The notes beneath the pieces were generated by a model. It had not been told where the DNA came from, searched no databases, and saw only the letters and a list, made by a program, of their open reading frames with translations. A DNA stretch of 64,000 nt from Echinococcus granulosus (lineage: Eukaryota > Platyhelminthes > Cestoda > Cyclophyllidea > Taeniidae), in contig NW_020170411.1 of assembly GCF_000524195.1 (NCBI RefSeq), forward strand, positions 549,657 through 613,656, in the 5' to 3' direction. The position numbers were made by a program, and so were the translations under genes. Within the stretch, counting starts at the first letter, position 1, and the number at the start of each line of letters is the position of its first letter. Below are positions 32,400 through 43,602 of the stretch, piece after piece.

Positions 32400-33760
32400 A
32401 AAGGCAAGGAAATTTGGGTAGTGAAATTTATCATATGTCCAGAATCCACTTGGGATGTCATTATGGGCGCCAATATTTTACGAATTATTAAATGCGCCCT
32501 GAATTTTGCAGAAGGCATCTACTCTTCTTAACAAGGTCCTGCAGTCCTTAGATTCCTTCTGCTACCGAAGAAAGACGCCGAGAATACTTCCAATGTCCTT
32601 TTCGAGGCTGCTCTGACCTCTGCTCCCAGCTCACCCAAATCACCAACAACGAGAGGAAAGAACTTCATAAGCTACCGGTTAAGTACGCGATTATGTTCTC
32701 ATGATTAGGCATTAAGTCGGGAAGAACAAGCATCTTGAATCGTATAATAGATGTTGGCGAATCCAATTCCATCTGGCAAACAAACCAGGCGCATACCACC
32801 TCCTCTGCTAGAAGAGGTAAGCTGCCTGGTCGAAATGATGATCAGAGACGAGGTCATGAGGCCATCAAAGTCACCATTGGTCTTTCCGGATGCTCTAGTA
32901 AAGAAGGGCGGAAGTCTATGCCTGCGCGTCGATCATATGACTCTCATGTGAAATTTTATCTTGACATTCCTCCGTTGCTTTCACTATTTGACCTAGATAC
33001 CAAACTTACCCACGCTTTACAAAAACGCTGGATCTTAACACATCTGCAATAAATTAAAAACACAAATAGATCTTTAAGAGTTGCATGTGCAAAAGATACT
33101 AGTGGCCTACCATCACCCCAGACGTACTTGATTTTTGTCGCACCTGCGTTACTTGCAACAGATTCAAAAGGTCTCACCTCACAGAGATCGCACCACTGCA
33201 ATCTATGCCCGCAGGGTTCCCAGGGGAAAAAGAAGGTGTTGACATCGTGGGTCCTCTACCGCCCAGTAGGAAGGAGAACTCATATATCCTTGTTGTGGTA
33301 GGCTACTTTACGAAAGTAGTTGAGGCAGAAACCATGACGATACAGGACGCTGAAGCAGCCACTTTGGTTAACTTTAGCCTCTAGAATTGGCAACACGGTG
33401 TGCCTAAGATGCAGAATAGCAACCAAGGTGCTAATTTCAAAAGCCGACCCTTTACTGAACTGTGTAAGGCTTTCGAGATTTCTATGACAAGCACGACACC
33501 TGGACATCCACGAGACAGAAGACAAGTGAAAAGTTAAAATTGCACCTTCATTAGGGATGCACAACCGGAGCACTGGGATTTAAGCCTGCCACGGGTCCTT
33601 TTCGCGTACAGGCCTATAGTCCATGTATCGACAGGCATTTCACCGATCAAGGTGTATGTAGGTGGCGGATTGGGCGTGCCTACCGATGTATTCTTGCCAA
33701 ACACGGAAGTAGCAACCCACAACGTCCGAGGGTACATATTATGACCAAAAGAAGGGATAA
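32400..33760 (+). mobile_element. Ty3/gypsy retrotransposon pol remnant
   Basis: Decayed pol, plus strand. From about 32420: end of the aspartic protease (CPESTWDVIMGANIL). 32751-32951: N-terminal reverse transcriptase with PPLLEEV and the LVKKGGSLCLRVDH strand. 33092-33370: integrase zinc finger end (CRTCVTCNRFKR) and core start (GVDIVGPLP, ILVVVGYFTK). From about 33390, in another frame: NSNQGANFKSRPFTELCKAF, TPGHP and, after a stop, HWDLSLPRVLFAYR. The catalytic RT palm (YxDD region), RNase H and the integrase H2 histidines are gone: only about 140 bases separate the RT start from the integrase finger. Frameshifts and stops throughout make it non-functional. No flanking LTRs were found. 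Confidence 0.85.
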
Positions 33761-33784
33761 GACAAGCTTTTAACACCGCATTTG

Positions 33785-34837
33785 AACACCTACGACTGTC
33801 ATATTAGGGAGCAGAAATATTCCGATAAACACAATCAGATCCAGTACAACCATACAAGCCTGTCTTGTCATCCGCGGAGCAAAAATGCACTCCAAGCGAT
33901 GTAAGTCATCTCAACAACAAACCACTTTGCCCGTATTGTACAGCTCCGTGCTTAAACAATCACTATTCACCACAATAAAATGCTTTTATCTTTAGAGAAT
34001 GGAGGTCAAGGTGAAAGATAAATGCTGAACTCATTACATATGATACGAATTAGGGCAGCGGCAATACTTTTCACTTATAACAGATCGTATATATGCATAT
34101 ATATGTATATGTATGCATTTATTCAGTTTAAATGCAAGAAGACGAGGTGTCCGTATTAGTAACTGAGCTAATCGAGAAGCAATGTTCTTCATGTAAATTA
34201 ATTTTTTTTGCTGTAACCTCTGTACTACTCTTTAAGACAGTGGAATGCCTATGAGTCGAAAAGCAGCCTTGTTAGAGCCACACAGAGGGCTGTCAGACAG
34301 CACAGCTGCGCATCACTCGCCGAGATAGTGAAATGCAGAGGCTTCAGTGGGTTTGTGCTGTAGCATTTTGAGCCATCTCTAGAGCCACGAAAGGTCATAT
34401 AAGTGTGAAAGGCTTTATCGTCCATGTAAAGCAATAACTGCTCGTTTGCAGATAATGTCATGCCAACAAATGGGAGATCAAAAACGGAGCGACTATAGAG
34501 CCCGCATGATTGGATAAGTAATTGAATCAAAATTCGTGCTCTTCATGCGTGGTGTTTATATTAGGCAAGAGACGCGATTGTTTTGCACTTATTTATGTCT
34601 ATTTTTCTATGCATTCTTAAAAACACTGGTTAAAATGCGCTAAAATTGTGTTCGCTTCCAATTTCAATTTTTTTCCCACACACGAATTTTTCGATGGCAT
34701 TGAATTTTGGGTTTGTTTCAACCTGTTCAAAGCTTGGAAACGTTAGTTCATCTATTTGGTTTCCGTTTCGTAATTCAGTAAGTAAGTATATGCAAATGAA
34801 ATACAGTATCTTTATCTTCCTATGATTAATTAGCATA
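33785..34837. other. Between gypsy remnant and DRC3; no gene seen
   Basis: No supported exon. It holds the DRC3 3' UTR side and an AT/TA-rich simple repeat at 34087-34117. A 93-codon minus frame at 34249-34530 has no recognisable domain. Confidence 0.5.
34087..34117. repeat. AT-rich simple repeat
   Basis: Short tract of alternating TA units interrupted by GC and G (tatatatgcatatatatg and similar). Confidence 0.7.
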
Positions 34838-37476
34838 TTATTTTGCAGATGGGCTTCTGGATAATTTAGTGGAGTTTAGTTTATCCCATTGAGTTTCCAT
34901 AAAATGATGAATTTCAAAAACTCTTGCCCTTCTCCGTCCTTCTATGTAGGTGTTCCGAAATCCAAGAAGAACTTCTTTAAGCCATGATTGGCATCGTTCG
35001 CGGATATTGTCAACTTTTGAATAGAATGAACTTGTATGCCCTGCGTGACAGTCGGCCAGAACCTCAGTAAGGCTTTCTTTGTCTTCAAACATCTATGAGA
35101 TATGTAATGTTAACATTAGTTTAAGTCCTTTCCGGTTTCCTCCTTTGGTTACTTCAGAAATGACTTAGAGCAATTTTGGCTAAGCATTACGAATGAGCTC
35201 TACATTAGTTCCTGATATCTGTGCCAAACGCACTATTTAATTGGGATATTATGTTGCAAGTGCATTTAATGAATCAATCAACTGTAGATTAAGTGGCTTC
35301 GACAAGTGTACCATTCATTCGGTGGTTTGAAACAAAAATACGCAAAGCCATCTTTACAATATTGTTTGTTTCTGGTGGAATTTTTGTGCATTATAATTAG
35401 AATATTGGTCATTGAGGTGAATTTCAGAGCGAATTTCGAAAACTATAACAATTTTGCCGGTAAATACGTACGTTTGTCCAAAGTTACGGATTTATTTAAT
35501 TGAAGAAGCGCAATTCATGCTCAGTTTTCCATGCATGAACCCTGCTAGTAGCTGTTTGAGCCATGCCGTATCTTACTATTTACCTCACAAAGTTGTGGCG
35601 TCACCTCGACTCCCATTTCTTCAAGGGGAACTTTATCAAGCAGATGAAAACAATGGTTTGAGACCTTTTCGTAGTACTCGTCTTCAGCCTTTCGACAAAT
35701 TGCAACTTTCGCCTAAAATGTGTAATTTATATCGGCTTAGCTAATAAATTCAGTTGTAGAACGGTTCTCCAACTAAAGGCTTGTTTTTGTTGTTTTAAGA
35801 TGCCAATATCCCCTGAATAATACTGCCATACCTATCTATTAAATGTCGTTGAAACATTCGTCTGTCAAGAATAGATTAAATTATTATGTGCACATTACTT
35901 ACCTCAATCGCTTGTATGAATTCATCTGTTAGAGTTAATAACATTCTCTCAAAATCGTCCATATTTTCCTCCAACTGGTTTTCCAATTCTGTTTCAAATT
36001 TCATCAAATCGTCATGCAAATCCTCCAGTGGTTGTCGGCTCATCTGAAATCGTTCCTTCTCATTCTTTATATCATCAAGCTCGTTGTCAAAGTTGAGTTT
36101 CTGTGTTGAATGAAACAAGTTAATAATCAGAAATTTAAAGAATATAGTTCCTTATAGTTATCACTACAGTGGGTCAACAACTAATCATACATATGAATCT
36201 AAAACTAGTCAATATCAAACATTACCAACTACATCAAAATACCAGAAAAAGATCCACTTAGGATTTTGAAATAAATGAATTGATTTTACAGTGCCCTACC
36301 TTTTCGACATTATAATACTGTTGTATTGAGCCAATTGATTTCATTTTAAAGTATTTATTCAATTCACGAATAAATTGTTCAAACTGGCTTATTTCACTGT
36401 CACGAATCCTCTTTGAGTCCATTCCAGTTAAAGTGATCTGTTTGCAAACTTCAAGAACTTGCTTCTGATATGTGAATTTTTAAGGGAAGATAAAGGTAAG
36501 TAAAGTTAGACAATCCGTAAACGTATGAAGGGGTAGAAAAGGATATTCTTGGAAATTCTCTATGTTCCCGGGTAAATTACATATTGTATGATCAAATTTG
36601 TTCAAGAAACCGTTTGCAAAAAATTTTTCGGGATTCCATTCGTCGACAAACGCAGCTTTGTATCGACTTTCCCGCGCTCTTTTTTCCTCCCCGTTTTCAC
36701 ACACTGCTGCCATGCATTGGTCTTCATTCGAGACCGTTTCATTCTTCCCTTTGTGCGTGTTTTCAACCTCAAGCTAAAACTAAGATTGCCGCATTGCTTA
36801 CCCTTGTTTTTGCACGGTTTATACCATCAAGATATATGAGATTAGGAATGACTGCAAGAATATGTTCTTGGTAGTTGGTATTCGCACACAAAGGATTTGA
36901 TTTCAAACTCAAACTTCGCAAAGATGCACACTTTTGCAAGTGATCAAACTAGATTTTGGTGGAAGTGCATTTGAATACCTCATTTACATCCCTCAATTTG
37001 TTTGAGTTTAAAACAAGCATTTCCAAATACTGTAAATGTGTAAAAGAGTTTGCAATTGAACTCAATTCGTTGTGACTGATAACGAGGAGTTTTAAAGCTA
37101 GAAGACTTCCTAAACCTTCAAGCCTTTTTATTTTATTAAATGATAGGTCTGGCAAACTGTTGCCTTTAAGCAAAGCAGACAAACCAATAGACTCTAGCTT
37201 CCCAAGTCTATCCAAACCTTCAATTATTTCGACGTTATTATTGTTTAGTCGGAGACGCGTTAAATTCGTAAAAGCGTCAAGACTTCTTATTTTCGTAATT
37301 CCTTTTAAATTAAGCAGATTTTAGAGAAAATCACACAATATCGCACCTTGAAGCTCCAAATTTAAGTCGACTATATTAAACCTCTTTATTTCGTCATAGT
37401 CTTGGCACCTGCCATCACTTTTTGCTGTGCACAAACTTATAATCGTAGACTGCACCAACACACCCGAACTCCCCAT
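34838..37476 (-). CDS. DRC3: Dynein regulatory complex subunit 3 (LRRC48)
   Basis: Nine exons: 37347-37476, 37185-37301, 36979-37148, 36802-36948, 36547-36773, 36300-36471, 35903-36100, 35584-35712, 34838-35092; every junction stays in frame and the product is 514 residues, close to human DRC3 (523). Exons 1-4 code leucine-rich repeats (LRLNNNNVEIIEGL, SIDLSFNKIKRLEGL, LSLKSNPLC) ending in the LRR cap NLIYLDGI. The rest is charged coiled coil: KFETELENQLEENMDDFER and a C-terminal segment FEDKESLTEVLADCHAGHTS that match the vertebrate protein. DRC3 is part of the nexin link of motile axonemes, so in a flatworm it serves sperm and flame-cell cilia. Intron lengths 5' to 3' are 45, 36, 30, 28, 75, 199, 190 and 491; the 75-base one has AT-AC ends. 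The start at 37476 is the likeliest ATG, but a start further upstream cannot be excluded. Confidence 0.93.
36472..36546 (-). other. Putative U12-type AT-AC intron in DRC3
   Basis: The minus strand reads ATATCCTTTT at the 5' end, the minor-spliceosome donor consensus. The 3' part has TCCCTTAAA, seven of nine bases of the U12 branch consensus, about ten bases before the terminal TTCAC. Removal joins NFQE to YQKQVLEVC in frame, as in the DRC3 family. No GT-AG pair in this stretch keeps both conserved flanks in frame. Confidence 0.65.
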
Positions 37477-39335
37477 CCTTAAGTTGCGAGGGCAATGGTG
37501 GCAAGGCATGCAGGTAAAATTGCAAACTAGACAAACAAAATGATATGGTAAAATATAAATCAGAATACATGACAACCTGCACTCATTGAAAGAATTTTAA
37601 CGCACGTCAATTTTGGCTGGCAACTTGTAAGTTTACACTTTGTTAAAGCCCTGCCTTAAGCTGGAATGGATGTGAATTAGTTTCTTAGTCAACAATGGGC
37701 CAGTTAGAGCTTCAGTGGCAACCTGATATTTTGTATTTCAGGCACAAAGTGCTGACCAAATCGGGTACCTAGTTAGAAAATTATCAGTTGAGAAGTGACA
37801 CGCTAAACTACTTGTAGGAATCTGCAAGTACGTTAGACAGCTATAGAGTATGTTCACCGGACCATATTGTAATACGATGGTGGTTCATCGTTCAATATTG
37901 GTGCGGCGCCAGTTTTGAACTTCTAAATTTGCCTTCTTGCTTCTCGCTAGGTGGGCTGGCCTTTGGGCCATGCCAGTACCCCGAACACCTTCTCTATGCT
38001 AAATAAATATTCTGCCTGAGTATTGCGTCTTATTTCGTCTTCGAGGGGTCTCGGGACGCTACAATGTTTCCAACCCTTTCGCGTGTTAGTGTTATGCCTT
38101 CTGTTATGCAGCGTTGGCGCATTACTCATCACGTTTTCGAAAAATTCTTGGAACGGCAAGCATGGAAACACCCATGAATATTTCCGTAAATAGCCACAAA
38201 TTTGCGAAAAAAGTCAACTTTCACAGATCAACAATATTTTGTTTCTTTAAAAAATTGTTTTGCAAGCATTAATATTTCGCATATGAGCATGAGTAAATTA
38301 ATCATGGTGATACGGGCTATAATTTCTTGCCACAAAATTTTCACTTTCTTGGTATTTTAGCGCGCAACTCATAATAGGTAAAAACTTTAAAAATAGAGCA
38401 TGCTCATGCTATTTATTTGGTATTTTCGGCAACTAATGTGTTTTGAACATGCCAGCTTCCAATCCCGTATTGAACTCTATTAATGCTGATTAGAGGAGCT
38501 AACTGTAATACTTATGTTGTTTTAATGTGCCTTTCAGGGAGGAGGGAAGCAGAAAATTCGAACCTGGTAACTGGATCGCCCTCTCCCTTACCTAGCGACT
38601 GCGGCTCCCCTCCTTCTTGAATATTGTATTTTCCCTGTACATCTTGTCGTCTTTAATAAAGATGTCCAAAGTAAACCAACCGGGCTTGTCTAGGAACGCT
38701 AGGGATCGGGAAGCGGAGACCGAGGAGTCTCGCTCCACATAACACTACACATTTACAGCGGTGTTCGATGAATTTTGCCAAGAGTATTAAAATTATGATT
38801 ACCGAAAATTTTTATGTTAGCAGGGGGGATCAAGGTTCTAGCTTTTCCCTTCCGTCATATTTCATTGCCATCGATTCAAAAATAAAACAAATCGGATTTT
38901 AATGTATATTTTTGACCGCTTTTAATTGTTTCATCCAAAAAATAATTTATTTTTTTGCAAATTCTCGGATTAAAATTGTTTTACTTTGTCAGTGGTGCAA
39001 CTTTTCTTTCTATCGTCGGTTAGGTTGCGTTCTGTTCGTTTTTGTGCAGTTGTATTTTGGGCGAACTTTGGTGTTTTGCCACTTCCCCTTACTGTATCCT
39101 ACCTACATCTGGCTCTGATTCGTTGCTCGTTACCATACGTCACCACTTTTTGCCTCAAATCGACATCGCGCTGACTTGATACGGCTGTTTTCAGTGTGCA
39201 TGAATTTGTCTGTCCATTTATGCAGTGGTCAAGTCTTTAAGATCAGGCAGTAGCTTGAATCCTTATCTGATATCCCATTTATTTTGCTGATTAACTCTCC
39301 AAGGTTCTACGTTCTTTGTATTCGTCACAGTTAAC
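37477..39335. promoter_or_regulatory. Shared upstream region of divergent DRC3 and NF-YC genes
   Basis: About 1.86 kb separate the two start codons. It contains an LTR-like segment (see 38540-38757) and a T-rich stretch before NF-YC. No TATA box stands out. A splice acceptor (ttcgtcacag) ends at 39330, five bases before the NF-YC ATG. Confidence 0.4.
38540..38757 (+). repeat. Possible LTR 3' part (solo LTR remnant)
   Basis: A GC-richer block unlike its neighbours: a purine-rich start (gggaggaggg), a TATTGTATTTTCCC segment, an AATAAA signal at 38656-38661, then a G/A-rich tail ending CCACATAACA. The AATAAA-then-short-R-region order and CA end resemble a retrotransposon LTR. No second copy or target duplication was seen. 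Confidence 0.35.
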
Positions 39336-42300
39336 ATGGATTATACCCCTGATATATCATGCGATTCGCAAACACACATTGCTAACTTCTGGGAAATGGC
39401 GAAGCAGGAAGCAGAAGGACTAAAACCGGAGCAGAATTCCTTTAAAACACAGGATCTTCCTCTAGCCCGCATAAAAAAAATTATGAAACTTGATGATGAC
39501 GTCAAAACTATGGTATTTGTATATTTTTACCACGCATTATGCGTTTAGATGATCAGTGCTGAAGCTCCAATTCTATTCGCGAAGGCTGCAGAACTTTTTA
39601 TTCGTGAATTAACATTGAGAGCATGGCTGCACACTGATCGCAACCGCCGAAGAACTCTGCAAAGGAACGATATATCTATGGCTGTTTCCTATGGGGATAC
39701 AGATCAGTTCGATTTTCTCATCGATATCGTGCCACGGGACGAGGGGCGTGGGCATCGAAGGGTAAGAATTCCAGTACACCAACTTTCAGAGACTTGTCGC
39801 TTGTAGTTTAGCTTATCTTAAACGTGATGCGGTTTTGCAATATTCGTCACTCATACTTTAAACTTGGGATTATACTTTCCAAATTGGATATAGTCGCACG
39901 CGAAGGCAGTGATGTCACATTTTCCTCTGTATTGTAGGATGCTTAAACTCTTCGTTTGGTTCGAGTTGTTCGGCAGAAATTTGCTTCGGATAGGAAAGTG
40001 CATTTGAAAGAGCATATTTTTGTAGTTGTTATCCAACCCTATGTCCGTTACATTTGCCTCGTCCGAATTTGCTTGTACCCTGGTATGACTCGATTTCACT
40101 TCCATGTTGCGTTTGTTATTTCTCGTTTTCGGAAAAATTAGTGAATATGTACATCAAATTCGCATTGTGGTCGGAGATTTTCAATAAATTGTCACCATCT
40201 TTGTTGCATCTCTAAAACGCTGGGAAGCTGTTAGAAATAGGTATTTGCTCAGGTGGCGTCAGGTTCTTTCTTTAAAAGTGTTTCTTCTTCGACGAAGAAT
40301 GTCTATTATGATGTGGGTTCGCATGGAATCATTTCCAGCTTGAAAAGTGTCTCTTGTGCAGCTTTTGTTTGAGAGCCTTTTTATCAGTTGGGAGGTGTTG
40401 GCGACAAGGTTACCTACCCATCTACTAAGTTTCATTGACGTTATGCGCGTGCTACTTTTTGAGAGTGTTTTTATAGAAATATTTCCCACCGGGAGCTCAA
40501 AACTCCTTTTCTAATTTTGGTACGCATTCCATTTCCGGTGACAGTACGCCTTAGCTTGGTCATCAAAAGCTTTGGCATCTGATCAGTTGTCTAAGATGTT
40601 ACCCTAGCTAAACGATCGTTAACAAGGGGGATGGTGGACATACTTTCCACGAATACCGCCCATGCAGTTTAGGTATTTTATTGTTAAACATTGGAAGTGG
40701 GTAGTTTTAGCATAATACATAGGTTTGGCTTACCGTGTCATCGCTAGGCAGCGATGAAGTGCGACCTTTTTATGGGGCTTTCGTGTTTATGTGCGCACTG
40801 TGTTGCGACAGGTCGATGCCGCTGAACGCCCACACATGTGTGGGGGGCACGAGCCAGCGGGTGTGAGGCACGCGAATGAAGCGGCAATCTTGTGCTCTTG
40901 TCGGCTCGTGTGCTGTCCTTGCACCAGGTCGAATCCGCCATTCACAACACATCCTGGTAGCTTTTCCAAGTAGTGGCGTTGTCACAATCTTAGTCTTATG
41001 CGGTTTTTTTCCTTCGGGGACGTCTTTAGTGAGATGCTTTGGTCATGAGTTTTATGTCACGCTTTTTTAACCTGAGGTGTTAAAGTTACCAACTCACGAG
41101 CTAGCTGGCCGTACTGTTTTCGAAGTAGATGAAGGAAATCAATTTGTTTTCCTTTTGGCTAAATGCGTCCATCCGTAATGAGTTATTTTTCTACTGAACA
41201 TCGATTTCGAAGTGTTTGTGTCCTTACACTTCAGCTCCTACACAGTTAAACGATTCCGAAGAGTTGCGTTTCGCTGGGTGACATGGTGCATGGTGGATAA
41301 TGGTTGGTCCTGGGGTTGCTTGTAAATTTGTCTTGCCTCTTTGCTCCTCGATTTTGCCCCATCGCCTCACACGGCTTAGTAATCACCGGCATCCCTTATG
41401 CATCTTATTGCGTCGAAGTGCTTCTGTGTCGATGACTCATTTCCCATGCTTGCGTCCGCTTCGATGCCCTCGTACCATTGGAAACGCTTTGAACTTGATG
41501 CACCACTGGGTTCATGCGCAATCTACTGTTTCAGGCCGTCTTACACCCAAAATGGTTATGGTTTTAGTCATAGGCATTGGTAACAGCAAAGGCAGTTCTA
41601 CCGTTTTGAAAAGCATTGTTAGTTCTGCTTCATCCCAGAGGAAGTGATGTATTTCGGTATAGTAATTAGACGGTTTGTTACAAAGTGAATATCTTCAGGG
41701 TTTTCATAGGTTGCCAATGGATTACTGAGGGCTTTCTCATCTTAACTATTGTGACTAAATTTTTGTCAGTCATGGTTACCATTAAGATTCCTAACTATAC
41801 TTACAATATTTTGTATCCAGTCATGCTAGTTACCATTGCGCTCTGAGGCGCACTATTGTGGGCCATGGGTCTGAACACGATTTCAAATGAAAGCCAAGAC
41901 GCACTAGCCTGCCTACTTAGGCGAAGCATCTCCATCTATTTGATTAGACTAATTTAGATTGACTTGTGACATGACCTTACTACCCATTGTTCGATAAATC
42001 TAGTTTGTCCATCAGAAATACTTCATCTCACTTATTTTCTATTGTGACTTTGTGCCTTAAACTGAGGCATTTAGTACATCGTTTTAGTCGCAGCAGCAGC
42101 ACACTCAGTCGGCATTGCAGCATATGGCAGGTTCGTCTCTGGTGCAGCAGACACAGGTACAGGTGGTTCAGCAGCAGCAGGCCACTGGCGACGATGTCTC
42201 TATAAAGACGGAGACCGCGGGACCTGCAGCAGCGACCCTGGTGGCCGGCGCCGACGGCACATTGACCACGGTTACGGCCGGCCAACCAACCGTGCAGTTC

Positions 42301-43602
42301 GCTACCGTGCCTGCTGCTGCCGCGACCACTTCCGGCCAGCAGATCCAATACGTTATCCAATTACCTGCCACTAGCTCAGCCTCCAACGGACAGCCCTTCC
42401 AGATACAGATGCTTCCTCAGCAATTTCAGGTACGATTCGACTACTTTTTGTTGTAGTATTTACTCGCCTTGATCACAACTACAGTCATTACGTTTGCTGC
42501 TCAATTACTCTGTCGTGCACTTTTAAACACGACGTGCTCCACTTTAACTTCCAAGTTCAAAAATCGGCTATTTTCGCTATCTTCAATTTCTTGAAGGGGA
42601 AGTATAGTCTCAAATTTTTGTTAAGTTGGATGGAATGAGAATAGTTCCATTTTGGGTGTTCAGACAGCAAGTACGGATGCAGTGGCGACAGCACAAGTGG
42701 GTGGAACGCTGATTGCCACCGGCGGCGTGGCGGGTACGGCAGCGACGACGGGTGGATTGCAACTCGTGCACGTGGTGAATCCGCAGACCTCTGTGCAGCA
42801 TTCCACTCCCTCCACTACCACCGCAGCTGGTGCCCCCGCGGGTGCCTCTACTGATGCCGCTAACAAACTTCAAACCGTCCATGTTCAGGTTGGCTTCTAC
42901 TCTGTCCATTGATGTCAACTAAGTAGTCACGTAGTTTTGTTGGTTGATGCATAAGATGCACAAGCGTTTCTTATGCCCCTCTTTTATTTCCTATTCAGCT
43001 GTCGGATCTTACTTCGGGAGTAAGTGATCAATCGAACAGTAAATGATCGAACAACTCTTTCCTCACCTACTCATCCCATTGTCCCTCCCCTTTCCTTACC
43101 CCCCTTCTCCTACCTACAATCCACTGTGTCATCACTGTAACGCTTTCGCTTATTATAATCATCGCATGACTATCCTCACATCCGCGTTGTCTTACGACTT
43201 GCCTCTTTGCTCGCCTGTCCGTCCGTCTGTGCGCATGTTTGTTACTGTTTCTTTTGATGGTCGATGTGTGTATGCCTATGGCTATTAATCACATCATCTT
43301 TTAATCTGGTGATTTTACAGACGCAGACCCTGCTGGTTCAGCCGTCGGGCGCAGTGGTTGTTGCGTCATCCGCCGGACCGACTGACGAGACTGCTGCTGC
43401 TAGTGCACAGCCCTCCACCACTTTGGTCTCCGTGGATGGCGGAGAGACCTATACCACTGCACAAGTGTTCACCACGGCCTCAACTGGTGACGTCCAGACC
43501 ACCACCTCATCGGAAGAGCGCATCCTTCAATCTACTACCACAACGGCTCTTGAGCACGTTGAGGCGCCACAGAAGTTAGAGGAACCTTCAACTGATGTTT
43601 AA
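39336..43602 (+). CDS. NFYC: Nuclear transcription factor Y subunit gamma (NF-YC)
   Basis: Five exons: 39336-39512, 39549-39761, 42088-42429, 42664-42888, 43321-43602, all phase 0, 412 residues. The histone-fold core is nearly invariant: [67 protein letters not shown]. It pairs with NF-YB and binds CCAAT boxes with NF-YA. Exons 3-5 code the activation region: glutamine-rich ([33 protein letters not shown]), then alanine-threonine-rich, as in animal NF-YC. The first intron (39513-39548) is 36 bases and its use leaves two extra residues, T-M, between DVK and MISAEAP, where the family has none. Intron 2 (39762-42087) is long; a small exon there, such as the LKPPKR segment, may have been missed. 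A splice acceptor lies five bases before the start. Confidence 0.95.
40829..40844. repeat. 16-base perfect palindrome with E-box core
   Basis: CCCACACATGTGTGGG in NF-YC intron 2, inside a GC-rich island (about 40760-40960). The centre CACATGTG contains a CANNTG E-box. Confidence 0.7.

Noticed and set aside
38560..38600. TTCGAACC-like stretch suggesting a tRNA T-arm
   Set aside because: No acceptor stem, D-arm or anticodon arm could be folded around it.
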